A model generated the notes under the pieces. The model did no database searches and was not told the DNA's origin. It saw only the letters and a list, made by a program, of their open reading frames with translations. This document shows, in pieces, positions 27,729-35,999 of a stretch of DNA of 64,000 nt. The DNA comes from CAVYOD01 sp963770045 (GTDB lineage Bacteria > Acidobacteriota > Aminicenantia > Aminicenantales > CAVYOD01), in contig CAVYOD010000020.1 of NCBI GenBank assembly GCA_963770045.1, positions 1 through 64,000 on the forward strand. The letters are read 5' to 3'. Positions within the stretch are counted from its first letter, which is position 1. Each line of letters opens with the position of its first letter. Both the position numbers and the translations under genes were made by a program.

Positions 27729-29147
27729 ATGAGAGAAAATTCCATCTGCGAAGCCAAGCCAAAAATCAACCTGCCTCTGGATGACTGCTTCCGGCCATTG
27801 GCGCTCTGGAATCGGAATTTCTCCAGCGCCGTCGAGGCGACGAAGAGCGAGGTACCGCTTGTCGTGGCCGTCGAGCGCGGCGATGGCTCTCGCTCAAAAT
27901 TCCTGACCTGCGTGTTCCCGGACGAACACCGCTCGGCCGCCCAAAACCTTCTCTACGCCGAACGGCTGGTCAAGATGCTCCTCTGGACGCGAGGGGGATA
28001 CAAGGTCTACGTGGGGGGCCCGGCGAAAATCGGAGAGTTCATAAAGAAAGTTTATTCCCGGACGGGCGCCCGTTCCTTTGATTGGAACTTTATGGGAAGG
28101 ACCGTCTATGAAAAACCCTTCCGGGTCATCATCACCACGGCCGACAAAGTCCCTCCGGCCAGAGAAAAGAGCGTCGCCCTCGGCCGTCACCTCGATGGCT
28201 GCCGGATCGGATTTGACCTCGGCGCCAGCGACCGCAAGGTGAGCGGGGTGGTCGACGGCGAACCCGTGTTCAGCGAGGAGGTCGCCTGGGAGCCCGGAAA
28301 GCAAAAAGACACCCGTTACCATTACCACGAGATCATGTCCGGCCTTCACCGGGCCGCGGCCCGGATGCCGCGGGTTGACGCCATCGGCGGAAGCTCCGCG
28401 GGCGTCATCATCGACAACCGGGTGATGGTGGCCTCGCTGTTTCGTGGCGTCCCCCCAAGGCTCTACAAGAGACAGGCCACCTCTATCTTCTTGAAAATAA
28501 AAGAAGAATGGGGCGTCCCCTTCGAGGTCGCTAATGACGGCGAGGTAACGGCCTTGGCCGCCTCGATGTCCCTCAACGTGAATTCCGTGCTCGGGGTCGC
28601 ACTCGGATCAAGCCAGGCCGGAGGGTATGTGAACTTGGAGGGGCATATCACGAATTGGTTGAACGAGCTCGCCTTCACTCCGGTGGATCTCAACCCCCGG
28701 GCCCCGGTCGACGAGTGGTCTGGGGACGGCGGCTGCGGCGTCCAGTATTTTTCCCAGGTCGCCGTCGTCCGGCTTGCGGAAAAGGCAGGGATCGAGCTCT
28801 CTCCTTCCCTCACCCCGGCCGAGAAGCTCAGATCGGTCCAGGAGCTCCTGGCCAAAGGGGATGAGCGGGCGAATAAAATCTTCGAGACGATCGGCGCCTA
28901 CCTGGGTTACGGGATCGCCCATTATGCGGATTTCTATGATCTCCGCCATGTCCTGATCCTGGGCCGGGTGACCTCGGGCGAGGGAGGTCCGATCATCCTG
29001 GACCGGGCGCGGGAGGTTCTGGCCGTCGAATTTCCCGAGCTCTCCCGGAGGATAACACTCCACCTTCCCGACGAGAAGAACCGGAGGGTCGGCCAATCTA
29101 TCGCCGCGGCCAGCCTGCCCCAGGTCAGGAGGGGGAAAGGAAGATGA
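27729..29147 (+). CDS. ROK-family sugar kinase-like protein
   Basis: A 472-residue protein whose last 300 residues follow the ROK (ASKHA) fold. It has phosphate-1 CRIGFDLGASDRKVSGVVDG (about 158-177), IGGSSAGV, ANDGEVTALA (about 259-268, the catalytic-Asp region), and GVALGSSQAGGYVN. The first 150 residues are not part of a usual ROK kinase and have no recognised domain. The zinc-binding GHxxx Cys cluster of ROK repressors is not visible. A plausible job is phosphorylation of N-acetylhexosamine released by the upstream GH109 enzyme. The large N-terminal extension could make it something else. One base separates its stop from the deacetylase start. Confidence 0.72.
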   Translation: MRENSICEAKPKINLPLDDCFRPLALWNRNFSSAVEATKSEVPLVVAVERGDGSRSKFLTCVFPDEHRSAAQNLLYAERLVKMLLWTRGGYKVYVGGPAKIGEFIKKVYSRTGARSFDWNFMGRTVYEKPFRVIITTADKVPPAREKSVALGRHLDGCRIGFDLGASDRKVSGVVDGEPVFSEEVAWEPGKQKDTRYHYHEIMSGLHRAAARMPRVDAIGGSSAGVIIDNRVMVASLFRGVPPRLYKRQATSIFLKIKEEWGVPFEVANDGEVTALAASMSLNVNSVLGVALGSSQAGGYVNLEGHITNWLNELAFTPVDLNPRAPVDEWSGDGGCGVQYFSQVAVVRLAEKAGIELSPSLTPAEKLRSVQELLAKGDERANKIFETIGAYLGYGIAHYADFYDLRHVLILGRVTSGEGGPIILDRAREVLAVEFPELSRRITLHLPDEKNRRVGQSIAAASLPQVRRGKGR

Positions 29148-29148
29148 G

Positions 29149-30000
29149 ATGAGGCTCAATAACAGCACGTCCGAAATTTTTGTCCCCGACAAGAAGCCGG
29201 TCGAGGAGGCGCTCGGCCGGATCACCCATATGGGGGTTGGGGCTCACCAGGATGACCTTGAGATCATGGCCTATGACGGGATCCTCAAGTGCTTCGGGAA
29301 CGATAAAAACTGGTTTCTGGGAGTGACGGTCACGAACGGCGCGGGAAGCCCGCGCGACGGACTCTACGGCCACTACACCGATGAGGACATGCAGAAGGTG
29401 AGGCGCGTTGAACAAAAAAAGGCGGCCATGGTCGGTGAATACGGAGCCGTGGCTTTTTTGGATTACTCGAGCGCCACGGCCAAAGACCCCAAGAACAGCG
29501 GGGTCCTGAAAGACCTCAAGGCTCTCTTCGAGGCGGCAAAGCCAGCGGTGGTCTACACCCATAACCTGGCCGACAGGCACGATACCCACGTGGCCGTGGC
29601 TCTCAAGACAATCCACGCCCTGAGGGAGCTGTCCCCTGCTCTCAAGCCGGAGCAGGTCTTCGGCTGTGAAGTCTGGCGGGACTTCGACTGGATGACCGAC
29701 AAAGACAAAATCGCCTTGGATGTCTCGGCTCACGAAAACCTGGCCGCTGCTCTTCTGGGGGTTTACGACTCCCAGATCTCGGGAGGCAAGCGCTACGACA
29801 TCGCCACCCTGGGGAGGCGCCGGGCCAACGCGACCTACTACGCCTCCCATGGAGTCGACACCTCGACCTACCTGATCTACGCCATGGACCTGACCCCGCT
29901 CATCCGAGATCCGCGATTGAGCATCAAGGGCTATGTCCGGGACTACATCGAGAGGTTCTGCGACGAGGTGACCGAGAGAATCGAGAAGCTCGGCTATTGA
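29149..30000 (+). CDS. PIG-L/LmbE-family deacetylase
   Basis: A 283-residue zinc-dependent N-acetylglucosaminyl deacetylase fold. The metal motif reads GAHQDDLE (about 30-37) in place of the common AHPDDxE, and the second site is DRHDTHVAV (about 143-151). The family removes acetyl groups from GlcNAc-containing molecules (GlcNAc-PI, GlcNAc-Ins, chitobiose). Translation is coupled to the ROK gene. With GH109 and the kinase it forms a likely cassette for using N-acetylated sugars. The Pro-to-Gln change in the first motif is unusual but keeps all metal ligands. Confidence 0.82.
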   Translation: MRLNNSTSEIFVPDKKPVEEALGRITHMGVGAHQDDLEIMAYDGILKCFGNDKNWFLGVTVTNGAGSPRDGLYGHYTDEDMQKVRRVEQKKAAMVGEYGAVAFLDYSSATAKDPKNSGVLKDLKALFEAAKPAVVYTHNLADRHDTHVAVALKTIHALRELSPALKPEQVFGCEVWRDFDWMTDKDKIALDVSAHENLAAALLGVYDSQISGGKRYDIATLGRRRANATYYASHGVDTSTYLIYAMDLTPLIRDPRLSIKGYVRDYIERFCDEVTERIEKLGY

Positions 30001-30007
30001 CCTCGCT

Positions 30008-30137
30008 GGGGGACGTTCCCCAAGGGGACACCCTGCCGTCTCTGAATTTGACAGGAGCCAAGCAAAATTCCCTCTCTCATAGCACGGCCGTGCTGGTTCT
30101 GAGGCAAAACAGAGTGTCCCCTTGGGGAACGTCCCCG
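30008..30137. mobile_element. MITE-like inverted-repeat element
   Basis: Exact 23-base inverted ends (30009-30031 and 30114-30136) start GGGGACGTTCCCCAAGGGG and enclose about 80 bases with an internal 14-base palindrome AGCACGGCCGTGCT (30081-30094). There is no coding capacity. The GGGGAC-type ends resemble REP-like elements moved by RAYT (Y1) transposases; that link is inference. It begins 8 bases after the stop of the deacetylase gene. Confidence 0.6.
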
Positions 30138-30151
30138 GATAATTATTGCTG

Positions 30152-30179
30152 CTCAGTGCTCACGGCTCACGACTCACTT
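30152..30179 (+). repeat. heptameric tandem repeat (family A)
   Basis: CTCAGTG, CTCACGG, CTCACGA and CTCACTT run in phase between the inverted-repeat element and the octameric array at 30183. Confidence 0.6.
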
Positions 30180-30182
30180 TTT

Positions 30183-30206
30183 TTGACGAGATGACGAGAC
30201 AGACGT
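30183..30206 (+). repeat. octameric tandem repeat (family B)
   Basis: TTGACGAG, ATGACGAG and ACAGACGT, ending 9 bases before the -35 box of the Rrf2 promoter. The two repeat families abut here. Confidence 0.6.
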
Positions 30207-30215
30207 AAATATTTC

Positions 30216-30244
30216 TTGACAAATGATACTAAATAAGTATCATT
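30216..30244 (+). promoter_or_regulatory. Rrf2 promoter with overlapping palindromic operator
   Basis: TTGACA (30216-30221) and TATCAT (30238-30243) form a promoter with a 16-base spacer. A perfect inverted repeat AATGATACT-AAATA-AGTATCATT (30222-30244) fills the spacer and the -10 box. This is a classic place for an autorepressor and is probably the binding site of the Rrf2 protein encoded next. Confidence 0.65.
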
Positions 30245-30303
30245 ATAAGTGTGGATCGGATAAGAGATAACCGTTAGATAGACAAGAGAGGGTCCTTTCA
30301 ATC

Positions 30304-30735
30304 ATGAAGCTCATCACCCGCGACACGGATTATGCGATCAGGGCGCTCGCCTTCCTGGCCAAGAAAGAAGACCGAACCATCTCCGTTTCCGAGCTCGTCC
30401 GGGTCCTGCGTATCCCCCGCCCCTTCCTCAGAAAGATCATGCAGATCCTGAACAAGAAAGGGGTACTCTTGTCGCAGAGGGGGATCGGAGGCGGCTTCAA
30501 GCTGGCCGCCTCCCCGGAGAGGATTTTCATCATGGACATTATCCAGATCTTCCAGGGGTCTTCGTCGCTGGCCGAGTGTCTTTTTAAGAAAACGCTCTGC
30601 CCCGACCGGCCGTCCTGTCCCCTCCGGAAGAAGATCGATTCTTTGGAGAATTATGTTTTTTCAGAACTCAAAAAAACGACCATCGCCGGCCTGGTCCGAG
30701 AAGGAGGGAAATCATGGCCAAGAGAAAGATCATAA
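30304..30735 (+). CDS. Rrf2-family transcriptional regulator
   Basis: A 143-residue winged-helix protein: MKLITRDTDYAIRALAFLAK, the recognition region IPRPFLRKIMQIL, and the wing RGIGGGFKLA. Three cysteines sit in the IscR/RsrR-like position (ECLFKKTLCPDRPSCPL, about 95-111), so it may carry an Fe-S cluster and sense oxygen, nitric oxide or Fe-S status. A palindrome over its promoter suggests autoregulation. Its 3' end overlaps the start of the ferredoxin-like gene by 22 bases, so the regulator and its likely target are co-expressed. Confidence 0.9.
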   Translation: MKLITRDTDYAIRALAFLAKKEDRTISVSELVRVLRIPRPFLRKIMQILNKKGVLLSQRGIGGGFKLAASPERIFIMDIIQIFQGSSSLAECLFKKTLCPDRPSCPLRKKIDSLENYVFSELKKTTIAGLVREGGKSWPRERS

Positions 30736-31547
30736 AGATCGACGAGGAGCTCTGCAACGGCTGCGGACTCTGCATCCCCAACTGTCCCGAGGGCGCGATG
30801 CAGATGATCGACGACAAAGCCAGGCTGATCAGCGATCTCTTCTGCGACGGACTGGGGGCCTGTATCGGCCATTGCCCTCAGGGCGCCATCACGATCGAGG
30901 AGCGAGAGGCCGAGGAGTACGATGAAAAGAGAGTCATGGAGAATATCGTCAAACAAGGCCCGAATGTGATCAAGGCCCATCTCGAACACCTGCGCGACCA
31001 CGGCCAGAAGGACCTGCTGGGCCAGGCTCTGGAATTCCTGAAGTCAAAGAAGATCCCTGTGCCTCTTGAGGAAAAGAAGGAATCGGCGAAGGCCTTTTCC
31101 GCCTGTCCCGGATCGCGAGTCCAGGACTTCCGTGATGAAAAACCGGCTTCCCCTCGGAGCAAGGCGGCTGTGTCTGCAAGGTCCGAGCTCAGGCAATGGC
31201 CCGTTCAGATCATGCTCGTCCCGCCCTTCGCACCCTACCTCGACAACTCCGACCTCCTCATCGCCGCCGACTGTGTCCCCTTCGCGTACGCCAATTTCCA
31301 TGAAGAGTTCTTGCGCGGCAAAACGCTCCTCGTGGGCTGCCCCAAGCTCGATGACACCGATGTCTACCAGGAGAAATTCGCTCAGATCTTCAAGAACAAT
31401 CATGTCAAATCTGTGACCTACGCAGCCATGGAGGTCCCCTGCTGCTTCGGCATGGTCGGCCTCATCCAGGAAGCGATCCGCGCCTCGGGCAAGGACATTC
31501 CCTTTCACCAGGCGGTTATCAGCGTCGGCGGGCAGAGGATCAAATGA
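30714..31547 (+). CDS. 4Fe-4S ferredoxin-domain protein (iron-sulfur binding oxidoreductase-like)
   Basis: A 277-residue protein. The N-terminus holds one standard cluster motif (CNGCGLCIPNCPEG, about 14-27). A second, altered motif (FCDGLGACIGHCPQGA, about 43-58) lacks one of the usual four cysteines in its CxxCxxC part. A helical linker follows, then a C-terminal domain of unknown type with scattered cysteines (LLVGCPKLDD; VPCCFGMVGL). This two-part layout is common in Rrf2-linked small redox proteins of anaerobes. The electron partner is unknown. Start 30714 has AGAAGGAGGGAAATC upstream. It overlaps the next gene by ATGA. Confidence 0.85.
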   Translation: MAKRKIIKIDEELCNGCGLCIPNCPEGAMQMIDDKARLISDLFCDGLGACIGHCPQGAITIEEREAEEYDEKRVMENIVKQGPNVIKAHLEHLRDHGQKDLLGQALEFLKSKKIPVPLEEKKESAKAFSACPGSRVQDFRDEKPASPRSKAAVSARSELRQWPVQIMLVPPFAPYLDNSDLLIAADCVPFAYANFHEEFLRGKTLLVGCPKLDDTDVYQEKFAQIFKNNHVKSVTYAAMEVPCCFGMVGLIQEAIRASGKDIPFHQAVISVGGQRIK

Positions 31548-31777
31548 CGCTCAAGTGCCCCGGCCAGGACTCCCGGAACCTCAAGATCGATATCATCCGC
31601 TGCCCCAAGTGCGGCTATGAAGTCGAAATCTTTTCCGACGAGCAGAGGGCTAAGTGCCCCAATTGCAAGAAGACCGTCAGCCGGGAGAAACTGCCTTCCT
31701 GCGTAGATTGGTGCAAGGCCGCGCGCGCTTGTGTCGGCGAAGAACGCTGGAAGAAACTAAAACGCGCCCACAAGTAG
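31544..31777 (+). CDS. small zinc-ribbon protein
   Basis: A 77-residue protein with CPKCGYEVEIFSD (about 20-32) and CPNCKKTVSREKLPSCVDWC (about 38-57), two CxxC knuckles plus extra cysteines suited to Zn or Fe-S binding. It is translationally coupled (ATGA) to the ferredoxin-like gene and is the third member of the Rrf2 unit. It could be a metallochaperone-like or redox accessory protein; no family is named with confidence. Confidence 0.78.
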   Translation: MTLKCPGQDSRNLKIDIIRCPKCGYEVEIFSDEQRAKCPNCKKTVSREKLPSCVDWCKAARACVGEERWKKLKRAHK

Positions 31778-31784
31778 ACGCTTT

Positions 31785-33017
31785 CTACAGCTTGAGAATA
31801 ATTTTTGCCCGGGTCATCGCCCAGGTGATGAGGAGAATCAGGGCGGTCATGACCACGGCGTTGAGAATGCCCGCTGGGCCCCCCTGGTCCCAGAGCGGCC
31901 AGACCATACGCCGGAGGTCGGTTTTGAGAAAGAACGACCCGAACCTGATCAGAGAATCGACCATCGCGGGGAGGATGTAAGCCAGGAGGGGGTTAACCCC
32001 GATCGGCTTTAGAAATGACGCCCAGCGCCGCAATCTGAGCACATCCATCAGCCCATAAAAAAGCAGAAACACCAAGCAGCAGATCCCGGAGGTCACAAGG
32101 GCATAAGACTCTGTGCCTCGAATCTTGGAAAATCCATGGAGCGGTCGGAAAAGATATCCGGACAAAACCAATCCTGCTCCGAGCAGTCCCATAAAAAAAA
32201 TACGATTCTTGGCTTTCATCCCTTCGGAGCCGGCAGCAAAAAGAGTTCCAACCAGAATCCCGGCGACGACGATCGTCCCGTGGCACCCGATGATGACACC
32301 GAGATTGAAATTTCCTTTACCGGGCCCCAGCAAACCAAAGAAACCGTGGCGCCAGACGATAGAAAAGGCGACCAAGAAACCTATCGCGAGCAAAAGGAAC
32401 GGCCGGCTGTCTTTGGTCAGGAGGTAGAGAAGACTGCACAAGACGTAGACCCAGCCGATCAAGCCCAGGATGCCCCACCAGGGAATCTGCAGCCAGGTGA
32501 TCCCACCTCCTGCCGTTTGAGTTCTGAGGACAAGAAGAAGAGCGGCGAGCAGCAGCGCGGCCGCAGCCCGGATGCTGAGATAAAAGTTTTGCCGGGGTCG
32601 GCTGTTCGTCTTCGGGTAGATATTCCAGAGAACGATGACCGCGAGATAGGCCAGGAAATACCATAATTCTTGGCTCATCCCGGTTGCCGCGGCCGAGAAA
32701 CGCTCCTCGTTGACCATGATAACTCCCAGGAAGATGAGGGCGCCGCCGCGAATGCAAATGCGCTTCAAAATCTGGAGGAGCGAATCTCCCTGGTCGATCC
32801 TCCTCCGGAGCGACAGGGGAATCGCCACTCCGACAATGAACAGGAAGCCTGGGAAAACGATATCCGCGAGTGTGTATGCATCCATCTCGGCCCGGGCGTG
32901 GCGGAGAAGGAAAGGGATCGCTGCCATTCCGGCGACATAATTCACAAAGGTCATGGTCAGAATGTCGAACCCTCGGAAGGCATCCAGACAGGCCAGGCGT
33001 TCGGATTCTAGGCTCAT
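31785..33017 (-). CDS. DUF5009/heparan-alpha-glucosaminide N-acetyltransferase-like membrane protein
   Basis: A 410-residue multi-pass protein of about 10-11 helices. The start LACLDAFRGFDILTMTFVNY is the family hallmark (RGFDxxxM), and AFRGFD with DIVFPGFLFIVGVAIPLSLRRR is typical of COG4299. Its human relative HGSNAT moves acetyl from acetyl-CoA across a membrane to glucosamine; bacterial members are thought to modify glycans. The ribosome binding site is poor. It is convergent with the Rrf2 unit and is not in an operon. Confidence 0.85.
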   Translation of the reverse strand: MSLESERLACLDAFRGFDILTMTFVNYVAGMAAIPFLLRHARAEMDAYTLADIVFPGFLFIVGVAIPLSLRRRIDQGDSLLQILKRICIRGGALIFLGVIMVNEERFSAAATGMSQELWYFLAYLAVIVLWNIYPKTNSRPRQNFYLSIRAAAALLLAALLLVLRTQTAGGGITWLQIPWWGILGLIGWVYVLCSLLYLLTKDSRPFLLLAIGFLVAFSIVWRHGFFGLLGPGKGNFNLGVIIGCHGTIVVAGILVGTLFAAGSEGMKAKNRIFFMGLLGAGLVLSGYLFRPLHGFSKIRGTESYALVTSGICCLVFLLFYGLMDVLRLRRWASFLKPIGVNPLLAYILPAMVDSLIRFGSFFLKTDLRRMVWPLWDQGGPAGILNAVVMTALILLITWAMTRAKIILKL

Positions 33018-33217
33018 CTTGTACGACTTTTCTGAGCATTATACATCAAACCGGGGCTCAAGCAAGGTGAAGGATTTGCACGCTTCTTTGCAGCGGGCAC
33101 CGGAGGGTTCAGCCTGGATGGCTTGAAGGCACGCTATATTTTGCCTACTTGCATTATCGGCGCCCGTTGGTTAAACTGATTTTTCTTTTTCCCCCTGAAT
33201 TCCTGAAGGAGGCGGAT

Positions 33218-34504
33218 ATGAATACGACCGAAAAATACAAAAAATACGTCACCACCAGCATGGTCGATAAGGTCCAGCCGGTGGTCGTCGAACGCGCCAG
33301 CGGGGCCGAAATCCAGGACAGCGGCGGCAAGACCTATATCGACTGCTTCTCGGGAATTTCCGTGGTCAATGCCGGACACGGCAACCCGAAAGTCATCGAG
33401 GCCGCCAAGGCCCAGATCGATAAGTTGGTCCACTGCGCCTCCTATATCTATTACTCGAAACCTATGGCCGACCTGGCCGAGAAACTGGCCGCAATAACAC
33501 CGGGGAGGCTCCAGAAGACCTTCTTCGGGAATAGCGGCGCCGAAGCTATAGAAGGTTCTCTCCGCCTGGCTAAACAGTTTACAGGCAAAAGCGAATTCAT
33601 CGCCCTCCAGGCCTCCTTTCATGGCCGCACTTATGCGACTCTGAGCGTCACCGGCAACAGCGGCCGGAAACGCCGGAGCGGTCCTTATATGCCCGGCTGC
33701 ACGTTCCTCCCCGCGCCCTACTGTTACCGCTGCTTCTATGAACTCCAATATCCCGCTTGCCGCCTCAGGTGCGCCCGGGCCCTGGAGGAGATCATCAGGT
33801 TCAACACGGCCGACCATATCGCTGCATTCCTCGCCGAACCGATTCTCGGCGAAGGAGGGATCATCACTCCACCCGACGATTTCTTCCTGGAGGTTGAAAA
33901 GATCCTGAGAAAACACGATATCCTTTTCATCAATGATGAAGTCCAGACCGGATTCGCCCGGACCGGCAAGATGTTCGCGATCGAGCACTACGGTGTCGAG
34001 CCCGACATCATGGCCATGGCCAAGGCCATAGCCGATGGCTTCCCGTTGAGCGGCTTTATCGCCCGCGAGGAGATTGCCGATGCTTTTCGGCCGGGGGACC
34101 ACCTCACGACCTTCGGCGGGAATCCTGTCTCCTGTGCCGCGGCGCTGGCCAATATCGAATTCCTGGAAGAGCAAAATCTGGCGGCGGCCGCGGCCGACAA
34201 AGGAAGTCTCCTGAAGTCGCTGCTCGAGCCGCTCCGGCTCAGATACCCACTGATCGCCGAGATTCGGGGGAAAGGGTTGATGCTCGGTATCGAGCTCGTC
34301 CGGGACGGCCAGAAAACTCCGGCCGCTCAAGAAACCGGCCAGATCAGGGATCTTTGTTGCGCCGATGGAGTCCTCATCGGCTCAGGCGGAGTCTATGGAA
34401 ACGTTCTCCGTTTCCAGCCTCCGCTGGTCATTTCGGAGGGCCAGCTGCGGGAGACTGTATCTGTCGTGGACGCGGCTTTCCAGAAATTGTATTCCGGTCG
34501 TTAG
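33218..34504 (+). CDS. class III PLP-dependent aminotransferase (GabT/AGXT2-like)
   Basis: A 428-residue omega-aminotransferase. ATG 33218 is preceded by GAAGGAGG; an upstream start at 33149 is rejected. Motifs are CFSGISVVNAGHGNP, FGNSGAEAIEGSLRLAKQ (PLP phosphate), SFHGRTYATLSVTG, LFINDEVQTGFARTG (Asp to the pyridine N) and MAMAKAIADGFPLSG with the Schiff-base Lys. A Cys-rich insert (APYCYRCFYELQYPACRLRC) occurs in some archaeal and clostridial homologues. Its neighbour MmsA suggests substrates such as beta-alanine or 3-aminoisobutyrate, giving malonate or methylmalonate semialdehyde. Confidence 0.88.
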   Translation: MNTTEKYKKYVTTSMVDKVQPVVVERASGAEIQDSGGKTYIDCFSGISVVNAGHGNPKVIEAAKAQIDKLVHCASYIYYSKPMADLAEKLAAITPGRLQKTFFGNSGAEAIEGSLRLAKQFTGKSEFIALQASFHGRTYATLSVTGNSGRKRRSGPYMPGCTFLPAPYCYRCFYELQYPACRLRCARALEEIIRFNTADHIAAFLAEPILGEGGIITPPDDFFLEVEKILRKHDILFINDEVQTGFARTGKMFAIEHYGVEPDIMAMAKAIADGFPLSGFIAREEIADAFRPGDHLTTFGGNPVSCAAALANIEFLEEQNLAAAAADKGSLLKSLLEPLRLRYPLIAEIRGKGLMLGIELVRDGQKTPAAQETGQIRDLCCADGVLIGSGGVYGNVLRFQPPLVISEGQLRETVSVVDAAFQKLYSGR

Positions 34505-34523
34505 CTCACTCGAGGAGGCCCAA

Positions 34524-35972
34524 GTGCGCCAGGTCAAGAATTATGTCAACGGCCGATGGATCGAGCCCGAAACGCAAGAATCCGGCGATGTGTTCTCTCC
34601 CGGCACCGGGGAGAAGATCGCCGAAGTCCCCTTTTCGACCTCCGCCGACGTCGATCGGGCGGTTCGCGCCGCCAAAGAGGCCTACTGGGACTGGCGGACG
34701 ACACCTCCCCTGACCCGGGCGAGATATCTCTTCAAACTCAAAGACCTGTTCGAAGAGGCCTTCGAGGACATCGTTCGAACCCTGGTCACTGAAGAGGGCA
34801 AAACGCTTGACGAAGCCCGAGGCGAGGTGCGCCGGATGATCGAAAATGTCGAGCACGCCACGGCCGTCACGACCCTTCTCGCCGGCTACAATCTCGAGGA
34901 CATATCCCAGGGCGTCGATTGTACCGCCGAACGACAGCCGATGGGAGTTTTTGCCTGCGTGGCTCCATTTAATTTCCCGGCGATGGTCCCCTGGTGGTTC
35001 CTGCCTTATGCGGTTGTCTGCGGAAATACTTATATCGTCAAGCCCTCGGAGCTCGTGCCGCTGACCCAGACCCGGATTTTCGAGGCCGTTGACGGCTGCG
35101 GCTTTCCGGAGGGAGTCGTCAATCTGGTCCACGGCGCCAGAGAGACCGTCTCTTCCCTTCTCTCCCACCCAGACGTCGAAGGAATTTCTTTCGTCGGGCA
35201 GACGTCCACGGCGCGCCACATCTATAAGACTTGCGGGGAGATGGGAAAACGGGCCCAATCATTCGGCGGGGCCAAGAATTTCGTTCTGGTGATGCCGGAC
35301 GCGGACATCGACCGGGCCATCCCTTCGCTCGTGACATCTTTCTTCGGCTGCGCCGGCGAGCGCTGCCTCTCCGGCTCCGTCCTCGTCGCCGTGGGAGACG
35401 TCTACGAGAGATTGAAAGAAAAATTTGTCCCCGCCGTTCGGTCTCTCAAGGTCGGAAATCCACTCGAAGAGGGAACGCAGATGGGGCCGGTCATTTCCCT
35501 GAGCCACCGGGAAAAAATCCTGCATTTCATCGAAAAGGGAATCCAGGAAGGGGCCAAACTCATCCTCGACGGGCGCGCGATCAAGGTCGATGGATGCCCG
35601 AACGGCTTCTACCTTGGCCCGACGATTTTCGATGAGGTCCAACCCGGCATGTCGATCGCCCGGGAGGAGATCTTCGGCCCGGTGGTCTCGCTCCTCCGCG
35701 TCAAAGACCTCGATCAGGGTTTAGCCTTGATCAAGAACTGCGAATACGGAAACGCGGCCTGCCTTTACACCTCGAGCGGAAAAACCGCCCGGGAATTCAA
35801 GTACCGGGCCGAGGCCTCGATGCTCGGGATCAACATCGGCATCGCGGCGCCCATGGCCTTCTTTCCCTTTGGCGGGACCAAGTGTTCCTTTTTCGGAGAC
35901 ATCAAGGGACACGGACGGGAGATCATCCAGTTCTTCACCGACACGAAGGTCGTCATCCAGCGCTGGCTGTGA
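34524..35972 (+). CDS. mmsA: CoA-acylating methylmalonate-semialdehyde dehydrogenase
   Basis: A 482-residue aldehyde dehydrogenase. GTG 34524 is chosen because GAGGAGG lies 5 bases upstream. The catalytic cysteine is in FFGCAGERCLSG (about 280). The MmsA-specific C-terminus FFPFGGTKCSFFGDIKGHG and FFTDTKVVIQRWL separates it from ordinary ALDHs. It turns malonate or methylmalonate semialdehyde plus CoA into acetyl- or propionyl-CoA with NADH. It lies 19 bases after the aminotransferase, and together they would degrade beta-amino acids from pyrimidine or valine breakdown. Confidence 0.92.
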   Translation: MRQVKNYVNGRWIEPETQESGDVFSPGTGEKIAEVPFSTSADVDRAVRAAKEAYWDWRTTPPLTRARYLFKLKDLFEEAFEDIVRTLVTEEGKTLDEARGEVRRMIENVEHATAVTTLLAGYNLEDISQGVDCTAERQPMGVFACVAPFNFPAMVPWWFLPYAVVCGNTYIVKPSELVPLTQTRIFEAVDGCGFPEGVVNLVHGARETVSSLLSHPDVEGISFVGQTSTARHIYKTCGEMGKRAQSFGGAKNFVLVMPDADIDRAIPSLVTSFFGCAGERCLSGSVLVAVGDVYERLKEKFVPAVRSLKVGNPLEEGTQMGPVISLSHREKILHFIEKGIQEGAKLILDGRAIKVDGCPNGFYLGPTIFDEVQPGMSIAREEIFGPVVSLLRVKDLDQGLALIKNCEYGNAACLYTSSGKTAREFKYRAEASMLGINIGIAAPMAFFPFGGTKCSFFGDIKGHGREIIQFFTDTKVVIQRWL

Positions 35973-35999
35973 TCGGCCGACCGAAGGGCGAAAACCCAG

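Noticed and set aside
33134..34330. 398-codon minus-strand frame opposite the class III aminotransferase
   Set aside because: Shadow of a fully conserved aminotransferase.
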